From Thioalkalivibrio sp. ALJ12 (GTDB taxonomy: Bacteria; Pseudomonadota; Gammaproteobacteria; Ectothiorhodospirales; Ectothiorhodospiraceae): a DNA stretch of 64,000 bases. The translations under genes were made by a program, and so were the position numbers. This document shows, in pieces, positions 8,901-16,460 of the stretch (its first letter is position 1; each line of letters opens with the position of its first letter). The stretch spans positions 95,854-159,853 of the forward strand of contig NZ_KB899539.1 in NCBI RefSeq assembly GCF_000378305.1. Reading direction: 5' to 3'. The notes beneath the pieces are model-generated. The model was not told the origin of the DNA and searched no databases. It was given only the letters and a program-made list of their open reading frames with translations.

Positions 8901-10322
8901 CGATTTGTCGAGCTCGCTCGACGCGTTTTTCTCGAATGGTCCTCTAGTAATCTGCGCTCGCCCGTTTATTTCGTGGCAATCGGGGGTGGGTGTGCAGAGG
9001 TGGCAAGAATCCTGCAATCCGAGAATTGTGGTGGAGAAAAACCATATAACATCGTTCTGGCCGGCTATCGGTCGCCTGCATTCGAGAGCATCGCAGGACT
9101 GGATTGCCTGTTGGCACTAGCGGACGAAGAACCGCTTGGGCGAACCTTGGTCGAGGCGGGCCAGTTAGGTGTCCCAGTCTTCGCGAATAAATCTGGTGGG
9201 CATGTCCATGTTCTTGAGCCTTACGCGCCGGACTGGTTATTTTCTCTTGATGATGGCCTGGACGATTTAATTAAAAGTTGTATAAGCCTTATCCGAGATC
9301 CCAATAAATTCAAGGAAAGGGCGACGCGGGAAGAATCTTCCTTAAAGCATCGGTTTAGTCCAAGTACCCATGTAAGGAACATTTTTGATATCTACAAAGA
9401 GCGCTTGGGGAATGGAAAAGGCTCTTCTGGGTCAGTCTTTAACAATATGTTAGCGAGGAAACATACCAATGATTGCTACGGTCAACTGGTGGGCCCTCAA
9501 CCTGAGCGCGGCTTGGATGCGTTTGAGCATGGCACTGCCTTGATCGGTCGGAATGGATTCGAGGTTTTTGTTAATCCTGAGGATTCCCGGGTTGCAATGA
9601 TGAAGAGAAAGGGCGGCCTGGGGCAGAAGGCCGTTTATAGGGTGTGGGATTGGGCGGCCCGAGAGAATTTCTCGACACATTTTCTGGATGTCGGAGCAAA
9701 TTATGGGGAGATTGCGCTTGGCGTTCGTTACCCTGAGGGTGCTACGGTAAGGCTCTTCGAAGCGAATCCGGAATTGAGTGGATACTTGGAAACCTCTATC
9801 CGAAAACACCCAGATGGATTGAAGATGGCAAGATATATGGTTGCCATAGGAGATCAGGCGGGAACCGTGGAATTTGCAAAGAGTGAGCGATCGTCTGGTG
9901 TCTCTTCAGTTGTTTTTGATCGGAGCGAGGGAGAAGTAAAGGGATTTGAGGTAATTGAAGTTCCCATTGCCCGTTTGAGTGATTTGGCGCAATCATGTAT
10001 GTGGTCGGATGATAGCGCTGTCTTGAAAATTGATGTGGAAGGGGCGGAGGTGGATGTTCTAAGCGGTGCATGCGATTGGCTGGAGAGGATGGAGAACTAT
10101 CTTGCGATTATTGAGTTTAATCCGGAATGCATGAGGAAGGCGAGAGGCTCGTTGGAGAAATTTATTGGCGACATAGAGGAATTTGGAGAGTTGTTCGAAG
10201 TTTCTGGGAGTGGGCTTATTCCGTTTAGGGCCGAGAAGTTTCTGGCAGATGAGAAGAATCGGGATGTCGTTTTGGTGTCTGGGGCGGATTGGCTTGATCG
10301 TATCTCGCGCGCTCGATTATAG
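5913..10322 (+). CDS. Four-domain fusion: GT-like, alginate lyase, GT4 glycosyltransferase, FkbM methyltransferase
   Basis: 1469 aa. Residues about 30-300 are an unnamed GT-A-like domain (FVLYRIIGNDL near 36, WVLPWDGNCF with Asp184 as a possible metal ligand). Residues about 330-730 are a PL5-type lyase with NNHG at 574-577, Arg624 and HY at 629-630; the 48-residue His-to-Arg spacing fits the family. Residues about 773-1165 are a GT-B/GT4 domain with an EEPLGRTLVEAG nucleotide-sugar motif near 1070. Residues about 1195-1450 are an FkbM SAM-dependent methyltransferase (DVGANYGE near 1259, KIDVEGAE near 1374). The first 688 codons are GC-rich and the rest is markedly AT-richer, so the C-terminal half looks recombined in. 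The 775-aa paralogue at 16457 ends where the GT4 domain begins here. No stop or frameshift is present at the junctions. Confidence 0.85.
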   Translation: MDLDSLPDELKALYAHRCPADAERKAAYEASPLSEEADTFVLYRIIGNDLYPRHAKGQSRQNVRFILENEPELAGCEKRWVLNRIFDAGERQAIIELLEQHGQSYLEIPFDAAAFAQIGWDYSAYPEPGFLSSAAFHNLEPLQQDRVLTAAYRKKNLYLMNNNGARNAALEDGRGRAKWVLPWDGNCFVTPSAWDSIRSAVRAAPYLPYFAVPMQRITDNAELLRDNFSPSPVEEPQLLFRRDARERFGENHPYGRRPKVELFWRLGIPGKWDRWKDASWDQPRAEPSPEAGAWGVAGWVARLASGKAHLEASTNESFQNRGVERQKAIRAAINHVTRQVSAQPDPIGLTSYRFEAIEALRAEYQEQSEAGPRAGLLQTLLQNAADALERQPESPVDKPEPGPSGDPQDYYHPAPYWWPNPDTKDGLPYVRRDGERVPGTRMYEPESHRYDRTRLQRLFDDTTTLALAAFVTGDQRHATHAVRWLERWFIDPATRMNPHLTYAQVRWGRNGNRGAQTGIIEMKDLYYALDAVRLLHHIGALSSDQLERLRAWFRDYLDWLLTSEQGTKEAQARNNHGTYYDLQVAAVAAFLDEHDTLYATLARAEERIPLQISPTGIQYEEMTRTITAHYCCFTLQGWLNLLNLAARFDGSFVARAAEPDHPLRKAVEWLLAHEGFPWPYPQIDEFHDLRFWPLKVLAKELGLVLAKISINERPVRVSFPPHDGVQAYWPLSISSLLISRLPSTKVNTPSNHSVFETKCRRHKQDERSAIPLTIAFPHRGAKRVLKPSGSTISMMLLASGLRAAGINAVVLLHKDGASTAECSGELRKTVGPWAEYCSSYGVPCYTVDSPYMGKDMPSDSEQEKKVQEFIPAWRKALNTIGVDAIHTNDASMHSTWGVLLERLMLPHVWHERGLFKHKRAHLIRQASVVLAISDYVRGLAAEGEKERILVVENPVDVPSEINPEEAHARLRSELGLESGAVVFGAVASANQRKRWDRFVELARRVFLEWSSSNLRSPVYFVAIGGGCAEVARILQSENCGGEKPYNIVLAGYRSPAFESIAGLDCLLALADEEPLGRTLVEAGQLGVPVFANKSGGHVHVLEPYAPDWLFSLDDGLDDLIKSCISLIRDPNKFKERATREESSLKHRFSPSTHVRNIFDIYKERLGNGKGSSGSVFNNMLARKHTNDCYGQLVGPQPERGLDAFEHGTALIGRNGFEVFVNPEDSRVAMMKRKGGLGQKAVYRVWDWAARENFSTHFLDVGANYGEIALGVRYPEGATVRLFEANPELSGYLETSIRKHPDGLKMARYMVAIGDQAGTVEFAKSERSSGVSSVVFDRSEGEVKGFEVIEVPIARLSDLAQSCMWSDDSAVLKIDVEGAEVDVLSGACDWLERMENYLAIIEFNPECMRKARGSLEKFIGDIEEFGELFEVSGSGLIPFRAEKFLADEKNRDVVLVSGADWLDRISRARL

Positions 10323-10744
10323 TGGCCGTATCCTATTATTGTTGTGCATAATTGAGGAGTTACCTGTCACGTCCCGGATGATTGCATTGATGCGACGCGA
10401 CGTGCATTGTTTATAGGGGCGGGGTGATGGGAGACTTCTTGGGGAGCTAAACAGGTTCGCCTGATGGAGATCCGATTACACAAGAGCGGCACGACTACGC
10501 CGACCGTGTTAAAGGGGGCGGATTTAGTTTTCACTTGAATAGATGGGGTTCGGTGGCGCGACACGATGAAATGCAAAAAGTGTATGAGTGGTAGCGGTGC
10601 TGCAGGGGCGCAACGTTGCCTGGAGTGAAATATCTGCGTGCGAGAGTTATCGGCATAGGGGGCTGCATCAGGCGTTGGTTCAATATAGTCGGGCAGTCGC
10701 GGTTTGCCAGGGGTTGGGCATCCGATGGGGGCGTGCCGGGCGGG
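10323..10744. other. Gap with no supported gene
   Basis: About 420 bases of lower GC than the flanking GC-rich genes. An open frame from 10616 runs into the next gene but gives a basic, unremarkable 43-residue leader just before a good signal peptide, so I treat it as non-coding. No repeat or clear promoter was recognised. Confidence 0.5.
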
Positions 10745-11497
10745 ATGTATGCGGCGGTACTGTTCTTGACTGTGGGAGTCGTGAGTAGCCCTGCGGCGGC
10801 GGATAGCGAGGCGGTGCTTGAAACGCTGGATGGCCTGATGGCCGAGGTGGTCGAGCAGGGCCCGGAGGCGGAGCTGGACGGCGAGCCGGTGTTTACCGGG
10901 CGGGACCGTTTCCTGCCGGGCAAGGTGGCTCTGGGGTTTGGCTGGTTGCTGTGGGCAGACGAGGCTCCGGACGGGGAGGCGTTCGATGCGCGCCTGGGGC
11001 AGTATCGAACGCTGCTGGAGTGGACGCAGGATGAGCCGAATCGGAGCTGGGGGATCTATTACTCGCTGAGCGCGCTGAACCGGCTGCGCCAGGCAGGGCT
11101 GCTGGAGGACGCAGTGCCGGCGGAGGTGCTGAAGCAGATGCGCGCCGATCTGGACTGGCGGGGGCTCGTGGATGCGGAAACCTACGAGCTGAAGCGCTAC
11201 CCGGCGAACTATTACGGGGTGGCGTTCAGCATCGCCCGCTTGCGGGCGACACTGGGATGGGACGATCCCGAGCATTCGGATGCGTTGCTGGAACGCAAGG
11301 TGCGGCACGACACGGAACACGCCGGAGATTCGGGCTTCTCGGACGAGGCGACCGATGGCGAAGGCCGTGTCGACCGACACAGCGTGGTGTTGTCGGCCGA
11401 GATGGCGCAGCGCTTTCGCGAGACCCGAACACCCCTGGACGATTGGGTGCGGCACCGGCTGGAGCGTTCGGGCGGGTTGGTGCTTGCAGATCCCTAG
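10745..11497 (+). CDS. Secreted all-helical protein, possibly a truncated polysaccharide-degrading toroid
   Basis: 250 aa if started at the ATG that opens a signal peptide (MYAAVLFLTVG...SPAAA, cleavage predicted before DSEA). The mature part is helical and rich in Trp, Arg and Glu, with YYSLSALNRLRQAG and YPANYYGVAFSIARLRA helices reminiscent of alpha/alpha-toroid lyases or hydrolases, but no catalytic motif can be assigned. It stops abruptly after GLVLADP, shorter than such families, and may be a 3'-truncated gene. It lies between the fusion lyase and the GT29-like gene, so an export or glycan-processing role is plausible. I do not recognise a named family. Confidence 0.5.
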   Translation: MYAAVLFLTVGVVSSPAAADSEAVLETLDGLMAEVVEQGPEAELDGEPVFTGRDRFLPGKVALGFGWLLWADEAPDGEAFDARLGQYRTLLEWTQDEPNRSWGIYYSLSALNRLRQAGLLEDAVPAEVLKQMRADLDWRGLVDAETYELKRYPANYYGVAFSIARLRATLGWDDPEHSDALLERKVRHDTEHAGDSGFSDEATDGEGRVDRHSVVLSAEMAQRFRETRTPLDDWVRHRLERSGGLVLADP

Positions 11498-11559
11498 GGT
11501 ACGCGGAAACCTGTTCATGAGCTGCGTAAGCTGAACCGAGACCTGGGTGAAATGCGATT

Positions 11560-12921
11560 ATGTATAACGACGTAAAGGCGGACCTGCACGCGGCTGCGGA
11601 CTCTTTCCTACAATATCGAGAAGGAATGTCAACCTCACGCCTCTACAAAGTTTTCGCGGACCTAGTGGCAAATGAAAGGCTGTGGTTCGGTACTGGCCTT
11701 TGTCCAGGTTCTAGAACAGACGTCCCTTTTGTATCCTTTGAGCGTGCGTGTAGATCGGAGGGTTCGTGTATCGAGATCGCGGAAAAGATCATCGGCGTTC
11801 GGCATGACCATGCTGGGCGCGGCGCGGTTCTTTTTGTGTTGGCAGCGCGTGCCATTCTTGCTCACAACAAGCCGGAATTAGCGGATCATTTAATTACTCG
11901 ATGGAATGAATCGTGCGGGACGCCGCACAACGCCGATATTGACCGACTGTTCTTGCGGATCCGATGCCGTGTATGTGATTCCGAGACAGACAACATTTTC
12001 TACAAGCTATTGCAATTGAGGCCTCCAACGTTGGGCGACATTGTAGTGGAGTGGGTTTCCCACAAGTGGCGTTACGAAGGTCCCACCGAGAGTCTTTTCC
12101 AGTTTTTGTTTGACGTAATGGAGGACGAAAGGCTCCGAAACAAGCGGATGTTAGCCTTGGCTGTTGCGCTTGCTTTTCGTCTGGACTCACATTGGGGCGT
12201 TGATGCTGTGCTTTCAGCAAGTCCGGTCGCGGAATCACTGTACGATAAAGTCCTTCCCCTCGCTGCATATTTGGGCAGTCAAGGGAGAGCGACTCAAGAG
12301 ACGCGACCGTTTGCTGATTTGAGCGAATCAATCGCCCAGACGAGTACCCATATGGAACAGCTCGTTAGTGAACGGGAACGAAGTATTGCTATTGTGGGAA
12401 ACTCGGGGATAGAGCTGGGCCAAGGGAAAGGTGAGCTTGTCGATGGGCACGAAGAAGTGGTCCGTTTTAATTGTTTTAGCATGGACGGAAGATTTAAAAA
12501 AGACTATGGCGAAAAGTTCACCATCCATGCGCGCGGAGCACGTAATGAAAATGCTATGAATGCACGCAGCGAGATGGCGCGTTTAGCCGTTATTTGCTCT
12601 TACGATTTCGTTAATGTGCCGAGGGATTGGAAGCCCTTTGTTAAGCTATCCCTAACGGGCGCTAGGTTGGCCTGCCTTCCGGTAGGGTTTCATTTGCCAA
12701 TTCAAAGAAAGTTAAACGCGGATCCAAGCATGGGGTTGGCATTTAGCGCCTATCTCAAGAGTGTGAGAGGTGAATTGCGCCGAGAATCCTGTTTTGGCTT
12801 CGGGTTTGTGGATCAGATAGGCGCCGGCGCGGCCTCTGCACATTATTTTGAGGACGCCAGACCAGCGTTGACCCATCGCTGGGAAAAAGAGCAGGAACTG
12901 TTTGTCTCCATGCTCTCATAG
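11560..12921 (+). CDS. GT29 (sialyltransferase-type) glycosyltransferase with an uncharacterised N-terminal region
   Basis: 453 aa. The C-terminal half has the signatures of the GT29 family. Sialylmotif L is at about 278-303 (GNSGIELGQGKGELVDGH then VVRFN). A motif-S-like stretch is at about 389-413 (SMGLAF...CFGFGF). The VS motif HxxE is at His439/Glu442 (HRWEKE). GT29 enzymes use CMP-sialic acid or related CMP-sugars; they are common in animals and sporadic in bacteria. No CMP-sialate synthetase gene is in the window, so the donor is unproven. Residues 1-270 are mainly helical with no recognised domain and no signal peptide. The gene is much AT-richer than the first 8 kb, which suggests acquisition. 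Confidence 0.75.
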   Translation: MYNDVKADLHAAADSFLQYREGMSTSRLYKVFADLVANERLWFGTGLCPGSRTDVPFVSFERACRSEGSCIEIAEKIIGVRHDHAGRGAVLFVLAARAILAHNKPELADHLITRWNESCGTPHNADIDRLFLRIRCRVCDSETDNIFYKLLQLRPPTLGDIVVEWVSHKWRYEGPTESLFQFLFDVMEDERLRNKRMLALAVALAFRLDSHWGVDAVLSASPVAESLYDKVLPLAAYLGSQGRATQETRPFADLSESIAQTSTHMEQLVSERERSIAIVGNSGIELGQGKGELVDGHEEVVRFNCFSMDGRFKKDYGEKFTIHARGARNENAMNARSEMARLAVICSYDFVNVPRDWKPFVKLSLTGARLACLPVGFHLPIQRKLNADPSMGLAFSAYLKSVRGELRRESCFGFGFVDQIGAGAASAHYFEDARPALTHRWEKEQELFVSMLS

Positions 12922-13028
12922 GAAGGGTCTAGAGTGCGTAATGTTTTCGGTAACTTATTAACGAACGCTTCAGGTTCAGTTGCCTTTCGATACCGTCAGT
13001 ACTCGTAACTCCAGACGTTGGAGGTACC

Positions 13029-13754
13029 ATGATTGCTTCGTTTTTAAGGAATTTCGTGTTTATCAAGACCAGAAAAACAGCGGGTACTAGCGTCGAGATT
13101 GTTCTTTCGCCGTTTTGCGCGGGCGACGATATCGTGTCGCCAATGGTTCCCGAGGACGAGCTGTTGCGGGCCGAGTGGGGAGGTCTCCCCATGAATTATT
13201 GTGAGCGGGCTAGCGAAGAGCAAGCCTACCGGAATGCAATAATCGAGGGCGACATGGGGTTGGTGGGCAAGATTCATCGCGAGCAGAGAAAAAGACTCCG
13301 TGCGAACGGCTACTACGGTCATATGCCCGCCGAGAGCGTTGCTGCGAAACTTCCCGAGCTCTGGGAGAATGCGCTCACGTTTACCGTCGAACGACACCCT
13401 TATGAAAAGGTCGTTTCTAGGGCGTACTGGTGGACACGGTCAAGGAACGATGATCGGAATATTGATGATATCATAGAGGACGTTATAGCTGATCCGCGTT
13501 TAAGCGATAAATACCTGTATGCCAGGGGCGATAGAATTCTGGTAGACCGTGTCATTATGTTTGATCGCTTGTGGGAAGAAGTTTCAGAGATAATCACCGC
13601 TTTTGGAGGGTCGGTATCACAACGAAGGCCGGCGGCCAAGGGATACACGCGCAAAGATCGGAGGTCCGCAGCGGAGATTCTAAGTGACTCGCAGAAACGA
13701 AGGGTGCGGGACAGATGCGCGTTTGAATTTGAGGTCTTTGAATTCGCTAGGTGA
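13029..13754 (+). CDS. Sulfotransferase (Sulfotransfer_2-like)
   Basis: 241 aa with a clear GGAGG ribosome site six bases before the ATG. FIKTRKTAGTSVE (residues 12-24) is the PAPS 5'-phosphosulfate-binding loop in the KTAGTS form typical of carbohydrate sulfotransferases, and FTVERHPYEKVVSR near 119-132 is the 3'-phosphate-binding segment. The expected reaction is transfer of sulfate from PAPS to a sugar hydroxyl in the cytoplasm. It is followed after ten bases by a second, differently built sulfotransferase, so the two probably sulfate different positions of the same glycan. Low GC marks it as part of the imported block. Confidence 0.85.
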   Translation: MIASFLRNFVFIKTRKTAGTSVEIVLSPFCAGDDIVSPMVPEDELLRAEWGGLPMNYCERASEEQAYRNAIIEGDMGLVGKIHREQRKRLRANGYYGHMPAESVAAKLPELWENALTFTVERHPYEKVVSRAYWWTRSRNDDRNIDDIIEDVIADPRLSDKYLYARGDRILVDRVIMFDRLWEEVSEIITAFGGSVSQRRPAAKGYTRKDRRSAAEILSDSQKRRVRDRCAFEFEVFEFAR

Positions 13755-13764
13755 GGGGAATGAT

Positions 13765-14721
13765 ATGCGTCTGGTTCTGCATGCCGGAACTCATAAAACG
13801 GCTACAACATCGCTTCAAAGAGCGTTGCATGACAATGTGTCATGGCTTCGGACTTCCGGGGTGGAATATGCGCAGTTTTCGGATTGTAAGCGGAGCCACA
13901 ATATGTTGGCCCATCGATTGGCGCAAGTGCTGCCAGCGGAAGTGGCGGATGTGCAACAAGAGATCATCAGGCAAGCGGAACGCGCAGATGTACTAGTTTT
14001 AAGTGCCGAGGAGTTTTCGGTGAGGGCGCTGGGTAAAGAGCACTGGCATGGTTTCGGTCGGGAGGATCATCGTGAAAAGAGGCTTCGTTACCTGGACCGG
14101 TTGGCGATGCTGGCCGATTCGTTTGATGATGTGTCGGTATACGTGTGCTTCCGTGAGCGGGAGCAATATGCGAAATCGCTCTACGCGACCAATCTGTTAA
14201 GCGGGCTTTTTAATTGGTCTTTGGACGAGTTTGTTTCGCGATGTGTGTCTATATTTGATTACGAGACTACGATCAAGGACTTTCGCGAGAGGTTTTCGAA
14301 TGTGAATGTTGCTCGCTTTGAGGATGTGCGAAAAGGCAACGTAGTGAGTTGGTATTGCGATTGGTTTGGCATTCCTTGTCCGCCGGGTAGTCATCGGGTC
14401 GAAAAGGTCACTCCCGATTCACGGTTGGTAATGTGGGTCTACGAGCGCTCTAGAGATGGGGAGGCGGAAGCGCAGCGGTTAAGGGGGCGTTTTGCACGTT
14501 CAAAGTATGCGAAGGGGTTGTTTAGCGAGAATGGGGGCTGCACGCTTTGGTTGCGGGAGGATGAGCGCGTGCGGTTTCTTAGCAGTTTTCCGGTTTGGGA
14601 GGACGAGGCGAGTATATCGCGGAATGGTTGGGCTACTCGGTACGTCACCGAGGCGGAATTGAAGTGTATTGATGAGTCATTTGAAAGGTGGTGTTCGGGA
14701 AGTTCGCGATCCGCTCGATGA
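13765..14721 (+). CDS. Sulfotransferase family protein
   Basis: 318 aa from the ATG preceded by GAGGGG; an upstream in-frame extension overlaps the previous gene and is rejected. LHAGTHKTATTSLQ (4-17) is the PAPS-binding loop in the H-G-x-H-K-T form, and YVCFREREQYAKSLY near 130 is the 3'-phosphate loop. It is related in mechanism, but not closely in sequence, to the sulfotransferases at 13029 and 25351. It ends as ATGA, coupled to the remnant gene at 14718, so that remnant was probably once the next gene of this operon. Confidence 0.8.
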   Translation: MRLVLHAGTHKTATTSLQRALHDNVSWLRTSGVEYAQFSDCKRSHNMLAHRLAQVLPAEVADVQQEIIRQAERADVLVLSAEEFSVRALGKEHWHGFGREDHREKRLRYLDRLAMLADSFDDVSVYVCFREREQYAKSLYATNLLSGLFNWSLDEFVSRCVSIFDYETTIKDFRERFSNVNVARFEDVRKGNVVSWYCDWFGIPCPPGSHRVEKVTPDSRLVMWVYERSRDGEAEAQRLRGRFARSKYAKGLFSENGGCTLWLREDERVRFLSSFPVWEDEASISRNGWATRYVTEAELKCIDESFERWCSGSSRSAR

Positions 14722-14945
14722 TTGGTGACCCGAGAAGGCTTGGAGATGTCGCGGTGGTGATGAGGGCCTCGCGTTCGTGGTGCTGTGAACGTCCGGTGTA
14801 TGCGCTTGTGGGTCCGTTTGTGAATGCAACGTGGCTGGTGTTCGGTTTGCAGGGCTTTGGCGGTCCGGCTGCGGCGGGCGATGCGGGGCGGGGGCCGGGG
14901 AGGACCGGCGCGCTGGGGCGAATCGGCAGTGGCGAGAGGGCGTGA
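14718..14945 (+). pseudogene. 5' remnant of a GT-like/alginate-lyase fusion gene
   Basis: 75 codons from an ATG overlapping the sulfotransferase stop. Residues RPVYALVGPFVN...LVFGLQ...GGPAA align with RPVYALMGPFVD...LVFGLQ...GGPAA in the N-terminal leader of the 775-aa protein at 16457. The frame then ends in a stop where the relative continues into the GT-like domain, and I find no continuation in the next 300 bases in any frame. It is best read as the stump of a third copy of the lyase-fusion family. Confidence 0.7.
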
Positions 14946-15257
14946 CCTTGCCCTTTGCGCCATTGGATAAGGGGCGATGGACGGGCTTTGAGTCCCCCAG
15001 GGCAGGTAGCAACCGCATAAGAGAGCGTGCGCGGTTTCGAAGTGCTCGGGGTGGATTCCTGAGTCTTTTCCGATGTCTCTGGCGACCCGCTCTACCGGAA
15101 GCCGCAGGGGACGAATGCAACCCGAAGTCGCTGCGAACGTGCGATGGGTGCGCCCGATTAGCACACGGTGGAATTGGGGTGGGGGTTTCCCTACGAGCAT
15201 GCAGGGTGACAGGCCGAGCGTTGGCAGGTGAGACGGGCTTTGAAGAGTACAGGCCAA
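14946..15257. other. Gap with no supported gene
   Basis: About 310 GC-rich bases after the remnant. An open frame exists, but its product is an Arg/Gly-rich, motif-free sequence typical of chance frames in GC-rich DNA. No repeat or terminator was recognised; it may be scar DNA from loss of the gene whose 5' end is at 14718. Confidence 0.45.
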
Positions 15258-16460
15258 ATGCACCCGTGGCAGTCCCGGACCAAGGATCGTGGGATCGTTG
15301 AACAGCCCATAGCTATCCTGCTGGATCCTGCCAAGACGAAAAGCGGGCGTTCGCGGTTCTTTTGCGATCTGGCGGGAATCCTGCGCGGGCTTGGGTATAG
15401 CGTTGGATTTGGTTATCCCGGCAGTGCCGTTCAGCGGCGTGAGTATCCGTATCCTCCAGAAGTTTTTGAGCGGACCCTGGAACGGCGCAGCACCACACCC
15501 GATGGTGGGGAGGGCTGGCTGAAGTGGGTGCCAGCCAAGTCTCATGTCATCACGCGCAGAAGCCTTTTCGCTGCGATTCATGATGCGGCCCTGGTCATCG
15601 TACCGGCGACGGTGGATGCCGAGATTGGGGCGGCAATCCGGTCCGCTCCGGAGTTCGCCGGTCGGTTGTTGTTGACCGATCACACGGGTTCGCGCTTGAC
15701 GACGGGTACTGCCGAGGGCAGGCCTCTGGAGAGCTATCGGGCCTGGATGGATCTGGCGGATGGTGTGCATACGGTGAACGACGGGCTGGCCGAGATCGCC
15801 CGGCGCTACGGTGCGCGCCGCGTATTTACTATCCCGCCTGCAATCGACAACAGGGCGTTCGTCTCCCGCTGGCGTGTTGGTTTCGAGCGACTCCTGCCCC
15901 GTCGACGCGCGATTCTGGTACCGGGTGCTCTATCGGAATCCAAGGGCTGTGTGACAATGCTTCGCGCGTTTGCGGGTGTTAGCGCGCGGTATCCGAGCTG
16001 GCGTATGGAGTTTTTCGGCGAGGGACCCGAGCGATCGACCATGGAGACGCTCATTCGTGAGTGGAAGCTGGGCGATGTTGTACGTCTTCGCGGTTTTGAT
16101 CCCGACCTTGTCACGCGCTACCGGGGTTACCCTATCGTGGCGTCGGCTACTGCGTTCGAGGCGTTTCCACTGGTTTTGACGGAAGCCATGGCGTCCGGTT
16201 GTATCGCCGTGTTTCCCGCTACGTCAGGCGGGCCGGCTGCGATTATTGGAAATGGGAACAACGGCCTGTTGGCGCAAACGGACAATGAGGCGGATGTGGC
16301 AGTGGCACTGATGGATGCGATCGAGCGATTCGAGTCGCGCTCAGGATCGTGGCGGGAGATGCAAGCACAGGCGATGAAATCTGCGCAGGTAGCCAAGCAC
16401 TCGACGGTCACCGAAGCCTGGCGTGCGCAGCTAGGCGCACTGGGGTGCGGGGCAGAATGA
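15258..16460 (+). CDS. GT4-type glycosyltransferase
   Basis: 400 aa from the ATG at 15258; an upstream GTG/ATG extension is possible, but the recognisable domain begins at PIAILLDPAKTKSG. The C-terminal GT-B Rossmann half is clear: AILVPGALSESKG near 215, FFGEGPERSTME near 250, and the EX7E signature in EAFPLVLTEAMASG near 305. The N-terminal half is shorter on conserved motifs. It is a retaining glycosyltransferase expected to act at the inner face of the membrane. The stop overlaps the next ATG as ATGA, so it is co-translated with the lyase-fusion protein that follows. Confidence 0.85.
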   Translation: MHPWQSRTKDRGIVEQPIAILLDPAKTKSGRSRFFCDLAGILRGLGYSVGFGYPGSAVQRREYPYPPEVFERTLERRSTTPDGGEGWLKWVPAKSHVITRRSLFAAIHDAALVIVPATVDAEIGAAIRSAPEFAGRLLLTDHTGSRLTTGTAEGRPLESYRAWMDLADGVHTVNDGLAEIARRYGARRVFTIPPAIDNRAFVSRWRVGFERLLPRRRAILVPGALSESKGCVTMLRAFAGVSARYPSWRMEFFGEGPERSTMETLIREWKLGDVVRLRGFDPDLVTRYRGYPIVASATAFEAFPLVLTEAMASGCIAVFPATSGGPAAIIGNGNNGLLAQTDNEADVAVALMDAIERFESRSGSWREMQAQAMKSAQVAKHSTVTEAWRAQLGALGCGAE

